Below are positions 18,020 through 28,144 of a stretch of DNA of 64,000 nucleotides, piece after piece (position 1 is the stretch's first letter; each line of letters begins with the position of its first letter). Source of the DNA: an uncultured Bacteroidales bacterium (GTDB lineage: Bacteria > Bacteroidota > Bacteroidia > Bacteroidales > Bacteroidaceae). The notes beneath the pieces are model-generated. The model searched no databases, was not told the DNA's origin, and saw only the letters and a program-made list of their open reading frames with translations. Location of the stretch: NCBI GenBank assembly GCA_902798615.1, contig CADBXL010000003.1:62001-126000 (forward strand), given 5' to 3'. The position numbers were made by a program, and so were the translations under genes.

Positions 18020-18085
18020 CCGTTATACTACCGTTATAAGTCCGTTGTAAATCCGCTATAGGTCCGTTGTAAGTCCGTACCAAAG
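18020..18085. repeat. 11-bp tandem array directly upstream of lptC
   Basis: Six head-to-tail units of 11 bp beginning CCGTT or CCGCT: CCGTTATACTA, CCGTTATAAGT, CCGTTGTAAAT, CCGCTATAGGT, CCGTTGTAAGT and a diverged last unit. It fills the gap between the outer-membrane gene and the lptC start. The same unit is at 9283-9326. Confidence 0.8.
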
Positions 18086-18187
18086 TCGATGCAAGTCCCA
18101 TTTCCCTCTGGAGAACGAGTGGAGGTGAAGTGTTTTTATACTGGAGCTAAAGCTAAGGAAGTGCGAAACACATCCTCGCTCACATGC

Positions 18188-19444
18188 TTACTCGAACTTC
18201 CACTTAGCAAACCAACGCTCGTTGAATGTGAAGCCGATATTGATACGGAAAGTATTCTCCTTAATCATGCCGCTTGCATCATTATGCACCCATTGAGCAC
18301 TTACGTTGAGCATAGAACGGTTGTTGTATGCATTCACAATAGGAATACCAACACCTGCACTTACTGACAGCTGACTAGGACCGTCCTTATCAAAGACCTT
18401 TATGTAAGGAGTAGAATATCCAGCACCCAGACGATAACGGATACGTGACATGAAACTACGACCTTCAGGATTCTGACAATACTCCAAACCGGCATTAATC
18501 TTGTGACTGTCTTTGAACAGCCCTGTCTTTGGAACATAAGCATTACCTTTGTCCTGAGGGAAATTAGCACTTGCCCATTGCTGCAAAGTATAATCAACAC
18601 CTACAGTCCACTTGGTACCATGATTATATGAAACACCTGCAGAAATCTGGGTTGGGAAGTCAACGCCATCCTTTGCAACATACTCAGTTGTGTCACTAAC
18701 AACACCCGAACTTATGATCGACAAACTTGGATCAGTTTTGAGACTATGTCCAAGACCGTAAGTTGCGCCAACAGTAAGAGCATCCTTACCACCAAGATTA
18801 TACTGATACTGAACGCCTAAGTCAAGCTTATAATTACTTACGCTAAAATTAGTATTTTTCTTCAGGCTCTTGGCAGAGGCGTCTGCATAAGAAGTACTTA
18901 CGGTACGATCTATCTCACCCCAAAGATAACCGCCATTAACACCAACAGAGAATCCTGCAAAAGGAGCCCAGCCTAAGCCAATGAACACTTCATGAAGACC
19001 TCCCGTGCCAGAATATGTGGTAGTTGAAGCCAAAGAAGTATCTTTATTAGAAAATTGATATCCAACATTTGAAACAGGCAGAATTCCAAAAGCTACGCCA
19101 AGATTACGAGCAGCACGGAATCCTCCGACAACATATTCAAAGCTTGCATTCTTGGCATTCTTGCTTACTTTGCCTTCCTTGAAGTTGGTCATCTGAAGAG
19201 AAAGCCCAGCATCAAAGATAAAGGAAAGAGAGTCAACAGCCGAATATGAAGCCGGATTGAGATAGTTAATCTGATCGTGAGGACGAAAGCCCAAACCAAC
19301 GCCATTCATGCCTCTATTGAAACTGTTACCCTGATCTGAGAGTACGCCTATTCCATACATAGAATATGGAGAGTTTGTTCCACTCTGAGCAAAAGCTGTA
19401 GTTGCGAGCAAAGCAATGCTCATTGCAGCAAATATTTTCTTCAT
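18188..19444 (-). CDS. Outer-membrane beta-barrel protein (FadL/PorV-like)
   Basis: A 418-residue protein with a signal peptide (MKKIFAAMSIALLATTAFAQ). The mature part begins SGTNSPYSMYGIGVLSDQGN and continues as alternating amphipathic beta-strands with Gly/Tyr-rich turns through a C-terminal strand (FRINIGFTFNERWF). This layout is that of Bacteroidota outer-membrane transport-like barrels of the OmpP1/FadL type. The substrate is not evident. It is the first gene of the minus-strand envelope row leading to lptC, the CorC-type gene, the PpiD-like gene and lptD. The -7 box is at 19488-19481. Confidence 0.75.
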   Translation of the reverse strand: MKKIFAAMSIALLATTAFAQSGTNSPYSMYGIGVLSDQGNSFNRGMNGVGLGFRPHDQINYLNPASYSAVDSLSFIFDAGLSLQMTNFKEGKVSKNAKNASFEYVVGGFRAARNLGVAFGILPVSNVGYQFSNKDTSLASTTTYSGTGGLHEVFIGLGWAPFAGFSVGVNGGYLWGEIDRTVSTSYADASAKSLKKNTNFSVSNYKLDLGVQYQYNLGGKDALTVGATYGLGHSLKTDPSLSIISSGVVSDTTEYVAKDGVDFPTQISAGVSYNHGTKWTVGVDYTLQQWASANFPQDKGNAYVPKTGLFKDSHKINAGLEYCQNPEGRSFMSRIRYRLGAGYSTPYIKVFDKDGPSQLSVSAGVGIPIVNAYNNRSMLNVSAQWVHNDASGMIKENTFRINIGFTFNERWFAKWKFE

Positions 19445-19480
19445 TTATCTGTTTTTTGACCTATTTTTGATTACAGGGTG

Positions 19481-19488
19481 CAAAATTA
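19481..19488 (-). promoter_or_regulatory. -7 box (TAATTTTG) for the outer-membrane barrel gene
   Basis: TAATTTTG on the minus strand, 37 bp before the ATG. The -33 region lacks a clear TTTG. It is divergent from the box at 19534-19541. Confidence 0.5.
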
Positions 19489-19533
19489 TCGAAAAAAAAT
19501 GAAATAATCGCACGAAATGTGATAAATTAAAGT

Positions 19534-19541
19534 TATTTTTG
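19534..19541 (+). promoter_or_regulatory. -7 box (TATTTTTG) for the Lnb-like gene
   Basis: TATTTTTG lies only 4 nt before the GTG start of the next gene, which would place the transcript start at or inside the start codon. Confidence 0.4.
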
Positions 19542-19545
19542 CATC

Positions 19546-20703
19546 GTGAAACGAAATATAGTATATTTTTACACGTCAATCGTGGTCTTTTTGACACTTT
19601 TTACAATTAAAGCGCCAGCAAAGACAGAAATCAGTTTGCTAACTTGCAAACCGCATGCCCAGATCTACAGTCTTTACGGACATACAGCAATAAGGGTTGT
19701 AGATACGGAGCAAAATATGGATGTAGCCATCAACTGGGGAGTATTCGATGCTTCCCAGCCGAATTTTGTTGCCAAGTTCGTACTCGGCTTCACCAACTAT
19801 ACTATGGCAATAGTCCCTACGGATTACTTCCTACGTGAATATGAATACTACGGAAGTTCGGTATACCAGCAGAGGCTAAACCTCACAGAGGCGGAGAAAA
19901 CACGCATTATGAAAGCTCTGGATGACAACTATCGTCCAGAGAACCGCGTATATCGCTACAACTACATCTACGACAACTGCACGACAAGGGCAAGGGATAT
20001 AATTCTCTCCAATATTGACGGAAAAATCCACGGAACAAAGACCTATCTGCAAAAAGGAGAAAGAACATTCCGCGACCTTCTCCATTGGAAGACAGACAAA
20101 TACGACTGGTGCAAGGCCGGTAATGACCTCGTTATCGGACTAAGAGCCGACCGCAACGCTTCTTATTCCGAAAGGGAGTTCCTTCCGGAAATACTTGCTG
20201 CCGACTTCGACTCAATAACAATAATAAGAGCAGACGGAAATCAAGTAGCACTTGTTGACAGTTCATTCTGGCTTCAGAAAAATTTACAGCCGCACTTTGA
20301 ACCTATGCCGGATTTTCCGATAACACCAATAATGTCCGCCATTATCATATTTGCGTTAGTGATTGTATGGACAATATACGAAGTCGCAAAGAAAAAAAGC
20401 ATCAAAGGACTTGACATCACGGTTTTCTATATCTGCGGAATTGCAGGCCTGTTGCCTCTTGTTATGATTTTCAGCCAGCATCCTTTCGTGCGAATAAACC
20501 TACAGCTACTTGTCTTGAATCCGCTTTGGCTCTTTCTTATGTCACCTTGGACAAAATGGAAGCATCGCTGGAATGTAGCTCTTGTGATGGTGATTTTATT
20601 CTTCGTCGGCAATATTTTTCAGTCATACGCCGAAGGAATGAACATTTTGGCATTATCTTTGCTAGTAAGGATTATTTCAAATAGACTAAAACGTAAAGAA
20701 TGA
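19546..20703 (+). CDS. Lnb N-terminal-domain (DUF4105) membrane protein
   Basis: A 385-residue protein starting at GTG 19546. Residues 1-24 form a signal/anchor helix. Residues about 30-240 are the DUF4105 domain, related to the periplasmic domain of the lipoprotein intramolecular acyltransferase Lnb: LLTCKPHAQIYSLYGHTAIR carries the conserved Cys and His, and YNYIYDNCTTRARDII the second conserved Cys. Residues about 260-380 contain four or five TM helices. A lipoprotein-modifying role is inferred from the family and is not proven for this branch. The stop codon overlaps the start of the next gene by 4 nt (ATGA), so the pair is coupled. Confidence 0.82.
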   Translation: MKRNIVYFYTSIVVFLTLFTIKAPAKTEISLLTCKPHAQIYSLYGHTAIRVVDTEQNMDVAINWGVFDASQPNFVAKFVLGFTNYTMAIVPTDYFLREYEYYGSSVYQQRLNLTEAEKTRIMKALDDNYRPENRVYRYNYIYDNCTTRARDIILSNIDGKIHGTKTYLQKGERTFRDLLHWKTDKYDWCKAGNDLVIGLRADRNASYSEREFLPEILAADFDSITIIRADGNQVALVDSSFWLQKNLQPHFEPMPDFPITPIMSAIIIFALVIVWTIYEVAKKKSIKGLDITVFYICGIAGLLPLVMIFSQHPFVRINLQLLVLNPLWLFLMSPWTKWKHRWNVALVMVILFFVGNIFQSYAEGMNILALSLLVRIISNRLKRKE

Positions 20704-22289
20704 AGAATTCACATAACATATACAAGTATCTGACCGCACTTCTCGTAGCGAGCATGTGCGCAAACGAGGCTGCGGCACAGATGAAAGAGGCAGGTCTGCC
20801 AAAGCTCGTGGTCAACATAACTATTGACCAACTACGTTCTGACTACCTTCAGATATTCGAGCGATTCTATAGCGACGGAGGGTTCAGGCGTCTTATGAGA
20901 GACGGTCTCGTCTATGAGAAAGCCATCAACGACTACTTCCCTGCCGACCGATCATCTGCAACAGCCACTATAGTATCAGGCGCTACTCCATACTATAACG
21001 GAATAGTAAGTAACTCTTGGATTGACAGAAAGACACTTCGCAGGACAGGCTGTACAGAAGACAAGAACATCAAGGCCGCGCAAGGTCGTGATGCCGTTTC
21101 AGCCAAGCACCTTATGACGACAACCATCGGTGACGAGCTCAAGGTTTTCACCAACGGAATGTCAAAAGTGTATAGCATTGGCCCTGAGCGAGATGCAGCT
21201 ATCATAAGTGCAGGTCATGCAGGCGACCTTGCACTTTGGATTGACGACAACACAGGCCGTTGGACAACCACCAACGCATATGCCTTAGCAGCTGACCAAT
21301 GGGCTATGGGCGTAACGGCAAACTTTCCTATCGCAGATAAGCTGAAGAACCTGAAATGGTCGCCTCTTAGCGGTCTTGGAGAGACGCTGAGCCTGTTCAT
21401 GGGCGAAGGTATGCAGAAATCATTCTCACACCCATTTACAGGAGAAAGAAAGTTCATAGATTTCAAGCGAAGCGCACTCGTAAACGAGGAAGTGTCACTT
21501 ATGGCATTAAAGTGTCAGAAGGACAACGGCCTCGGAACTGACGATGTGACAGACCTGCTATGCATACAATATTATGCAGGAAAGCCTCTGGAAAGTGTTC
21601 TGGCAAGCAATAGAACTGAGCTTCAGGACACATATATGCGCCTTGACCATGAGCTGGACCGCATAATCGAGACACTTGAGAGCCGTCTTGGCAAGGGACA
21701 AGTATTGTTCGTATTGTCATCAACAGGATACTCAGAAATAGAGGATGTTGACTATGACAAATATGGCATACCTTCGGGCACTTTCTACATCAACCGCACG
21801 GCAAATCTGCTCAACATGTATCTTTCCAACGTCTATGGAAAGGGACAGTATGTTGATGCCATTTATCACAATCAGATTTATCTCAACCACAAGCTCATAG
21901 AGCAACAGCAGCTCAGTCTTTCTGAGATACTTAAGCGTTCACGCGACTTCCTTCTTCTGAGTGAAGGCATTAGGGATATTCAGACATCGGAGAACATTCT
22001 TTCTTCAACAAACGAGAACCTTCTGAAAATCAGAAACGGCTATAGCCTGATTCTGTCAGGCGACATCATCTGTGAGGTTGCTCCTGGATGGCAAGTTGTC
22101 AATGAGAATACGGGGGAAAAGTTCAACCCTACCCCATCGGCTGTTATATTCCCTATCATCTTCTACGGAGCAGGCGTAAAATCCAGTCACGTAGAGACCG
22201 TTGTTAGCACAGACAGAATCGCACCAACCATATCAAAGTCATTACGTATTCGTGCCCCGAACGGTTGTAAGTCACTTCCTTTGTTTTAG
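20700..22289 (+). CDS. PafA-like alkaline phosphatase family protein with an altered metal site
   Basis: A 529-residue exported protein (signal peptide to about residue 27, AAA|QM). The fold is that of the PafA branch of the alkaline phosphatase superfamily: LVVNITIDQLRSDYLQIFER carries the first metal Asp, and ADRSSATATIVSGATPYYNG is the nucleophile region. The segments that normally hold the second metal set do not match: where relatives have D..GH the sequence reads YYAGKPLES, and where they have T.DHG it reads SSTGYSEIED. This suggests weak or lost phosphatase activity, and perhaps a binding or regulatory role with the overlapping Lnb-like gene. The altered residues are read by eye; an alignment would settle it. 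Confidence 0.8.
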   Translation: MKNSHNIYKYLTALLVASMCANEAAAQMKEAGLPKLVVNITIDQLRSDYLQIFERFYSDGGFRRLMRDGLVYEKAINDYFPADRSSATATIVSGATPYYNGIVSNSWIDRKTLRRTGCTEDKNIKAAQGRDAVSAKHLMTTTIGDELKVFTNGMSKVYSIGPERDAAIISAGHAGDLALWIDDNTGRWTTTNAYALAADQWAMGVTANFPIADKLKNLKWSPLSGLGETLSLFMGEGMQKSFSHPFTGERKFIDFKRSALVNEEVSLMALKCQKDNGLGTDDVTDLLCIQYYAGKPLESVLASNRTELQDTYMRLDHELDRIIETLESRLGKGQVLFVLSSTGYSEIEDVDYDKYGIPSGTFYINRTANLLNMYLSNVYGKGQYVDAIYHNQIYLNHKLIEQQQLSLSEILKRSRDFLLLSEGIRDIQTSENILSSTNENLLKIRNGYSLILSGDIICEVAPGWQVVNENTGEKFNPTPSAVIFPIIFYGAGVKSSHVETVVSTDRIAPTISKSLRIRAPNGCKSLPLF

Positions 22290-22384
22290 ACTAAAAACGG
22301 TCTAAAATTCAAGGCTTATGTAATAAATACATACCGTTTAGTCAAATAATCACAATTTTATTCGCATATTTGAAAAAAAAATAT

Positions 22385-22392
22385 TATTTTTG
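22385..22392 (+). promoter_or_regulatory. -7 box (TATTTTTG) for secA
   Basis: TATTTTTG lies 43 bp before the secA ATG. The -33 region is TTCG at the expected distance, so the match is partial. Confidence 0.5.
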
Positions 22393-22435
22393 CAGTCAAA
22401 TTGTGCTTCAAAAAAAGAATACATCAAAACTAGAT

Positions 22436-25400
22436 ATGAATTTCAACGCATTAATATCAGCATTTTTCGGCAACAAAGCAAGCCGTGACATCAAGAAAAT
22501 ACAACCACTCGTAGAGAAGGTTAAGGCTGCATATCCAGCCATTCAAGCTCTTTCTAACGATGAGCTTCGCGCTAAAACCAAAGAAATCCAGTCATACATA
22601 CAGAATTCTGCAAACGACTTAAAGAAGCAGATAGAAGAACTGAAAGCAAAGATCGAGGAGACTCCAATCGATGAGCGCGAAAGCATTTTCGCAGAAATCG
22701 ATAAGCTCGACAAGGAAGTTCTCGAGAAATACGAAGTTGCTTTGGATGAGGTATTCCCAGTTGTTTTCAGCATTGTAAAGGATACAGCCCGCCGTTTCAC
22801 AGAAAACGAGGAAACAATTGTAACAGCTACAGATTTCGACCGCGAACTCGCAGCAGATCCAAGCAAGGACTTTGTGACCATTGACGGCGATAAGGCTATC
22901 TACCACAACCATTGGACTGCAGGCGGCAACGACCTCAAGTGGGAGATGATCCACTATGATGTACAGCTCTTCGGTGGTATCGTGCTTCATCAAGGTAAGA
23001 TTGCCGAGATGGCGACTGGTGAGGGTAAGACATTGGTAGCAACCTGTCCGGTATTCCTCAACGCATTGACAGGTAACGGTGTTCACGTAGTAACCGTGAA
23101 CGACTACCTCGCAAAGCGTGACTCTGAGTGGATGGGACCACTCTATATGTTCCATGGTCTTTCTGTAGATTGTATTGACAAGCATCAGCCAAACTCAGAG
23201 GCTCGTCGCAGAGCATATCAGGCAGATATCACATTCGGTACTAACAACGAATTCGGTTTCGACTACCTCCGCGACAATATGGCTATGCAGCCAGAGGATC
23301 TCGTTCAGCGTCGTCACAACTACGCAATCGTCGATGAGGTGGACTCTGTATTGATTGATGATGCCCGTACCCCACTCATCATTTCTGGTCCAATACCAAA
23401 GGGTGACGTGCAGATGTTTGAGGAGTATCAGCCACTCGTTGAGCAACTCGTTGCTGTTCAGAGAAAGCTCGCAACACAATATCTCGCAGACGCAAAGACT
23501 CTCATTGCCGAGGGACAGAAGACAAACAACAAGGAAAAAATCGATGAAGGTTTCCTTGCCCTATATCGTTCTTTCAAATCTCTTCCAAAGAACCGTCCGT
23601 TACTGAAGTTCCTTTCTGAGGAAGGCATCAAGTCGGGTATGCTGAAGACCGAGGAGATTTATATGGAGAACAACAACCGCAGAATGCCTGAGTGCGTTAA
23701 GCCTCTGTATTTTGTGGCAGATGAGAAATCAAACTCTGCTGAACTTACAGACAAGGGGGTAGAATGGCTTTCAAATCAGGTTGGAGATAAGGAACTCTTC
23801 GTGATTCCAAACATCACAGCACAGCTCTCTGCTCTTGAAGCTGACAAGTCTCTATCAGACGAAGAGAGACTGATGAAGAAGGATGAGTATTTCCAGCACT
23901 ACGCAGTTCAGTCTGAGCGTGTTCATACAATCCAGCAGCTTCTCAAGGCATACTCTATGTTCAACAAGGATGACCAGTATGTTGTAATGGATGGTCAGGT
24001 TAAGATCGTTGATGAGCAAACAGGCCGTATCATGGAAGGTCGTCGTTGGAGCGATGGTCTTCATCAGGCTGTAGAGGCAAAGGAGCATGTAAAGGTAGAG
24101 GCAGCCACACAGACATACGCTACAATTACATTGCAGAACTATTTCCGTATGTACCATAAGCTCGCAGGTATGACGGGTACAGCAAGTACGGAGGCTGGAG
24201 AGTTCTGGGACATCTACAAACTTGACGTTGTAGAAATCCCGACAAACCGCAAGGTTCTGCGTAACGATATGGATGACCGCGTGTATAAGACAGCTCGAGA
24301 GAAATATACAGCCGTTATCGAAGAAATCGAGGCAATGAGAAATGCTGGTCGTCCAGTTCTTGTTGGTACAACATCTGTTGAAATCTCAGAACTTATCAGC
24401 CGAATGCTGAAGATGAGGAACATTCCTCACAACGTACTTAATGCTAAGGAACACGCGCGCGAATCTCTTATTGTTGCAGAGGCAGGTAAGTCAGTAAACG
24501 GTCTTGGTGCAGTAACTATCGCAACAAACATGGCTGGTCGTGGTACGGATATCAAACTGACTCCAGAGGTAAAGGCTGCAGGTGGTCTTGCAATCATCGG
24601 TACAGAACGTCATGAGAGCCGTCGTGTTGACCGTCAGCTCCGTGGTCGTGCAGGTCGTCAAGGAGACCCAGGTTCTTCTGTATTCTATGTATCTCTCGAG
24701 GATAAGCTTATGCGTCTGTTCGCTTCTGAGCGTATCGCAAAGGTTATGGACCGTCTCGGCTTCGAGGAGGGTGAGAGAATCGAAAGTCCACTTATCTCTA
24801 AGAGCATCGAGCGTGCCCAGAAGAAGGTAGAGGAAAATAACTTCGGTATCCGTAAGCGTCTGCTTGAGTATGATGACGTAATGAACAAGCAGCGTACAGT
24901 CATCTATGAACGCCGTCGTCATGCCCTTATGGGAGAGCGTATAGGAATGGATATCACGAACTTGCTTTGGGATCGTGTAACCTCTATTCTGAACAACAAC
25001 GACTTTGCAGGATGCAAAGAGCAGTACCTCAAAGTGTTTGCAATGGATTTCCCATTCACAGAAGAGGAATTCTCTACTTTGGCAAAGGAGCAGTTGGAGG
25101 AAAAGGCATTCCAAACTGTAATGACAGAGTTTAAGAACCGTACGGAGCGCATTCAGAACATGGCTTGGCCTGTCATCAAAGATATTGCAGAAAACCACGG
25201 TCACGAATACCAGCGTATTGCAATTCCAATAACCGACGGTCGATTGATTTACAACATGACATTCGATCTTCAGGAACTTTACAAGTCAGAAGGCAAGGAT
25301 ATCATCAAGCAGTTCGAGAAGATGATTATGCTTCGCACTATTGATGACAACTGGAAGGAGAACCTTCGTCAGTTGGATGAGCTTCGCCACTCAGTACAGA

Positions 25401-25795
25401 ATGCAAGCTACGAGCAGAAGGATCCTCTTCTCATCTTCAAGCTTGAGAGCGTAAAGCTTTGGGACAACATGATAAATGAGATGCACGATGCCATTTCTAT
25501 GACTCTCACACGTGCTCGCATTCATCAACAGCAGCCAGACATTCCTATGGAAATGATGCATCAGGCACCAGCAGAAGAGCCAAAGCCAGAGCAGCCAAAA
25601 CTGACAACTCAGCACGACGAGCTTCAAGGTGATGGTTCTCCTATGCAAGATGAGGAACGTCCACGATATAATGATCCATCAGCAATGCAGCAACCTCGCA
25701 CTCCAATCATAAAGGATAAGATGCCTCGTCCAAATGATCCATGTCCATGTGGTTCTGGGCTGAAGTTCAAGAACTGTCACGGTAGGAATATCTAA
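22436..25795 (+). CDS. secA: Preprotein translocase ATPase SecA
   Basis: A 1119-residue motor ATPase that drives protein export through SecYEG. ATG 22436 ([20 protein letters not shown]) is the family start; an open extension back to 22370 overlaps the promoter and is rejected. Seen in order: DEAD motor NBD1 with Walker A MATGEGKT (Lys198) and Walker [18 protein letters not shown], the preprotein cross-linking domain, NBD2 ([26 protein letters not shown]), helical wing/scaffold, and a C-terminal zinc-binding SEC-C motif [18 protein letters not shown]. The length exceeds the E. coli protein (901 residues) because of inserts in NBD1 and the acidic/proline-rich linker before SEC-C, as is usual in Bacteroidota. 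Confidence 0.98.
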   Translation: MNFNALISAFFGNKASRDIKKIQPLVEKVKAAYPAIQALSNDELRAKTKEIQSYIQNSANDLKKQIEELKAKIEETPIDERESIFAEIDKLDKEVLEKYEVALDEVFPVVFSIVKDTARRFTENEETIVTATDFDRELAADPSKDFVTIDGDKAIYHNHWTAGGNDLKWEMIHYDVQLFGGIVLHQGKIAEMATGEGKTLVATCPVFLNALTGNGVHVVTVNDYLAKRDSEWMGPLYMFHGLSVDCIDKHQPNSEARRRAYQADITFGTNNEFGFDYLRDNMAMQPEDLVQRRHNYAIVDEVDSVLIDDARTPLIISGPIPKGDVQMFEEYQPLVEQLVAVQRKLATQYLADAKTLIAEGQKTNNKEKIDEGFLALYRSFKSLPKNRPLLKFLSEEGIKSGMLKTEEIYMENNNRRMPECVKPLYFVADEKSNSAELTDKGVEWLSNQVGDKELFVIPNITAQLSALEADKSLSDEERLMKKDEYFQHYAVQSERVHTIQQLLKAYSMFNKDDQYVVMDGQVKIVDEQTGRIMEGRRWSDGLHQAVEAKEHVKVEAATQTYATITLQNYFRMYHKLAGMTGTASTEAGEFWDIYKLDVVEIPTNRKVLRNDMDDRVYKTAREKYTAVIEEIEAMRNAGRPVLVGTTSVEISELISRMLKMRNIPHNVLNAKEHARESLIVAEAGKSVNGLGAVTIATNMAGRGTDIKLTPEVKAAGGLAIIGTERHESRRVDRQLRGRAGRQGDPGSSVFYVSLEDKLMRLFASERIAKVMDRLGFEEGERIESPLISKSIERAQKKVEENNFGIRKRLLEYDDVMNKQRTVIYERRRHALMGERIGMDITNLLWDRVTSILNNNDFAGCKEQYLKVFAMDFPFTEEEFSTLAKEQLEEKAFQTVMTEFKNRTERIQNMAWPVIKDIAENHGHEYQRIAIPITDGRLIYNMTFDLQELYKSEGKDIIKQFEKMIMLRTIDDNWKENLRQLDELRHSVQNASYEQKDPLLIFKLESVKLWDNMINEMHDAISMTLTRARIHQQQPDIPMEMMHQAPAEEPKPEQPKLTTQHDELQGDGSPMQDEERPRYNDPSAMQQPRTPIIKDKMPRPNDPCPCGSGLKFKNCHGRNI

Positions 25796-25812
25796 AATTC
25801 CGGGTGTAAAGT

Positions 25813-26526
25813 ATGATAAAAGCGACCAATCTGACAAAGAACTATGGTGAACAAAGAGCCGTAGATATTCCAGAACTTATTATTCCCGATGGGACCATAT
25901 TAGGGCTCGTCGGGAACAATGGTGCTGGTAAGACAACTCTTTTCAGACTTCTTCTTGACCTCATCAAAGCAACAGATGGAGAGGTTGGCTTGAGTAAATC
26001 AGACGATTGCGAACTCATGAATCCTGCACAATGCGAGGATTGGAAGCATTTTGTCGGAGCATACGTCAACGAAGGGTTCCTCATAGACTTTCTTTCACCA
26101 GAAGAGTACTTTCTCTTTGTCGGCAAGGTAAACGATATTCCCGAGGAGACTGTAAAGACCACTATCGAGCAATATACAGAATTCCTCACAGACGAGATAA
26201 TAGGAGCAGGGAAACTGATTCGAGACCTATCAGCAGGAAATAGGCAGAAAGTAGGTATAGTTTCGGCACTTCTTGCGCAACCAAAGATAGTCATACTGGA
26301 TGAGCCTTTCAACTTCCTTGATCCATCAAGCCAGAACAAACTCAAGAAACTCATTATTGACTATCACGAAAAAACTGGTGCTACACTCTTAATATCAAGT
26401 CATAATCTAACCCATACCGTAGATATATCTACACATGTAGCACTAATGGAAAAAGGAAAGATAATATCTTTCATTGACAATATCGATGGTGCAGCCAATA
26501 AACAATTGGATGAGTACTTTAGTTAG
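25813..26526 (+). CDS. ABC transporter ATP-binding protein, no permease nearby
   Basis: A 237-residue ABC ATPase. Walker A LVGNNGAGKTTLFRLL, signature LSAGNRQKVGI (LSAGN for LSGGQ), Walker B VILDEPFNFLDPSSQ and the H-loop LLISSHNLTH are all present. It starts 18 bp after secA and is followed by an unrelated conserved gene. No membrane partner is encoded next to it, so the permease must be elsewhere. The pattern resembles ATPases paired with DUF5687-type permeases or GldA-like proteins, but that is a guess. Confidence 0.9.
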   Translation: MIKATNLTKNYGEQRAVDIPELIIPDGTILGLVGNNGAGKTTLFRLLLDLIKATDGEVGLSKSDDCELMNPAQCEDWKHFVGAYVNEGFLIDFLSPEEYFLFVGKVNDIPEETVKTTIEQYTEFLTDEIIGAGKLIRDLSAGNRQKVGIVSALLAQPKIVILDEPFNFLDPSSQNKLKKLIIDYHEKTGATLLISSHNLTHTVDISTHVALMEKGKIISFIDNIDGAANKQLDEYFS

Positions 26527-26563
26527 ATAGTAGAAAGTTAAAAAATACAGAAAGGAAATTGTC

Positions 26564-27004
26564 ATGACAGAAAAAATTCAGTCACAACTTTCGCGAATGC
26601 TAAATAAGGTGTCGCAGAAATTCCCACAGGTGGAAGAGCCAACCGTGATGACAGACATCCACATCCGTATCAATCAAGAAACGGGTGATGTAATGGTCTT
26701 CAATGACGACGAGCAAGAAATTACCCGCATAGTTGTTGATGAATGGATTGACAATCAGGATGATGAGGAACTGTTCTATCAAAAGGCAGCAAAAGCACTT
26801 CGACAACTATTGCTCAAAGATGGTTTCGGTTCATCAATGGGTATAATAATGCCATACAGTTTTGTTCTTGAGACAGAAACTGGCGAACACATCGACGAGT
26901 TGTTCATCGCAGATACTGACGATACTATTATAATAGGTGGGGCATTCATGGAAAATCTGGAAAAAGATCTTGACGATTTCATGAAGCACCTTATGGAAGA
27001 TTAA
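26564..27004 (+). CDS. Conserved hypothetical acidic protein
   Basis: A 146-residue cytoplasmic protein with no signal peptide or TM segment. It is strongly acidic (DDEQEI, WIDNQDDEELFYQ, LEKDLDDFMKHLMED) with a mixed alpha/beta pattern: a helical start, a short beta pair (IHIRINQETGDVMVFND), a helix, and an IIGGAFMENL turn. I do not recognise a characterised family. It lies between the ABC ATPase and manC in the same direction, with gaps of 37 and 42 bp, so co-transcription is likely. Confidence 0.8.
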   Translation: MTEKIQSQLSRMLNKVSQKFPQVEEPTVMTDIHIRINQETGDVMVFNDDEQEITRIVVDEWIDNQDDEELFYQKAAKALRQLLLKDGFGSSMGIIMPYSFVLETETGEHIDELFIADTDDTIIIGGAFMENLEKDLDDFMKHLMED

Positions 27005-27046
27005 AGAAATAAATTGAAAATATAAAATTGAAAGCATAAAAGAATT

Positions 27047-28108
27047 ATGGCAGAGAATCATAATCATCTTGTAATTATGGCAGGTGGTGTTGGTAGCCGC
27101 TTCTGGCCTATGAGTACAGAGGATAAACCAAAGCAGTTTATCGATGTCCTTGGTGTGGGCCGTTCTCTCATGCAGCTTACTTACGACCGTTTCAAAGGCG
27201 TTTGTCCTGCAGAGAATGTATGGGTCGTGACTAATGCCGCATACGTAGAAACGGTAGCAGAGCAGTTACCAGAAATTCCTCGTAGAAACATCCTTAGTGA
27301 ACCATGCCGTAGAAACACAGCTCCATGTATCGCATACGTCAGTTGGAGAATCAAGGTACAGGATCCTAATGCAAATATAGTAGTTACTCCAAGTGACCAT
27401 GTAGTTATGAACGTTGCTGAGTTCCAACGTGTCATAACAAGTACTCTCAACTTTGCAAGTGAGACAGACGCTATCATAACACTTGGAATGAAGCCTACCC
27501 GTCCTGAGACTGGTTATGGTTATATTCAGGCTGATCTCGCTCAGCAGAGTCTTCGCAACAAGGAGATATTCCGTGTTGATTCATTCCGCGAGAAGCCAAA
27601 TCTCGAAACTGCTAAGGAGTATATCTCACATAACTATTACTTCTGGAATGCTGGTATCTTCATCTGGAACGTGCGTACAATCGTAAACGCATTCCGTATG
27701 TATCAGCCACTTATTGCTGCAACATTTGAGGAAATCATCCCTGTTATGGGAACAGCAGAAGAACAGAAAGTTGTTGACGAGAAGTATCCAGAATGCGAGA
27801 ATATAAGTGTTGACTATGCCATTCTTGAGAAAGCTGAGGAAATATTCGTATTCCCCGCAGACTTCGGTTGGAGTGACCTCGGCACATGGGGATCACTTCA
27901 AACTCTCTCAAAGAAAGACGATGAAGGAAATGCTATTATCAGTCAGAACGTGAAACTCTTTGAGTCAAGCAACTGTATCGTCAACGTAGAAGGAGCCAAG
28001 CAAGTTGCTATCCAAGGACTTGACGGATATATCGTAGCAGAAAGAGATGGACGACTACTCATCTGCAAATTAGCAGACGAGCAACGTATCAAAGAATTCT
28101 CAAAATAA
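27047..28108 (+). CDS. manC: Mannose-1-phosphate guanylyltransferase
   Basis: A 353-residue enzyme making GDP-mannose from mannose-1-phosphate and GTP. The nucleotidyltransferase signature is at the start (VIMAGGVGSRFWPMSTEDKP then KQF), followed by SEPCRRNTAPCIAY, VTPSDHVV and GYGYIQ with FREKP, all typical of the GMP branch. It lacks the C-terminal phosphomannose isomerase domain of bifunctional ManC/AlgA proteins, as expected at this length. It is the first of three genes leading to GDP-L-fucose (gmd at 28145, fcl at 29342), which feeds fucosylation of capsule, LPS or surface glycoproteins. Confidence 0.94.
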   Translation: MAENHNHLVIMAGGVGSRFWPMSTEDKPKQFIDVLGVGRSLMQLTYDRFKGVCPAENVWVVTNAAYVETVAEQLPEIPRRNILSEPCRRNTAPCIAYVSWRIKVQDPNANIVVTPSDHVVMNVAEFQRVITSTLNFASETDAIITLGMKPTRPETGYGYIQADLAQQSLRNKEIFRVDSFREKPNLETAKEYISHNYYFWNAGIFIWNVRTIVNAFRMYQPLIAATFEEIIPVMGTAEEQKVVDEKYPECENISVDYAILEKAEEIFVFPADFGWSDLGTWGSLQTLSKKDDEGNAIISQNVKLFESSNCIVNVEGAKQVAIQGLDGYIVAERDGRLLICKLADEQRIKEFSK

Positions 28109-28144
28109 CAGAATATAGAAAAAAACAAAATATACACATAAAAA

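Noticed and set aside
22370-22435. N-terminal extension of SecA
   Set aside because: It overlaps the -7 box; [12 protein letters not shown] at 22436 is the family start.
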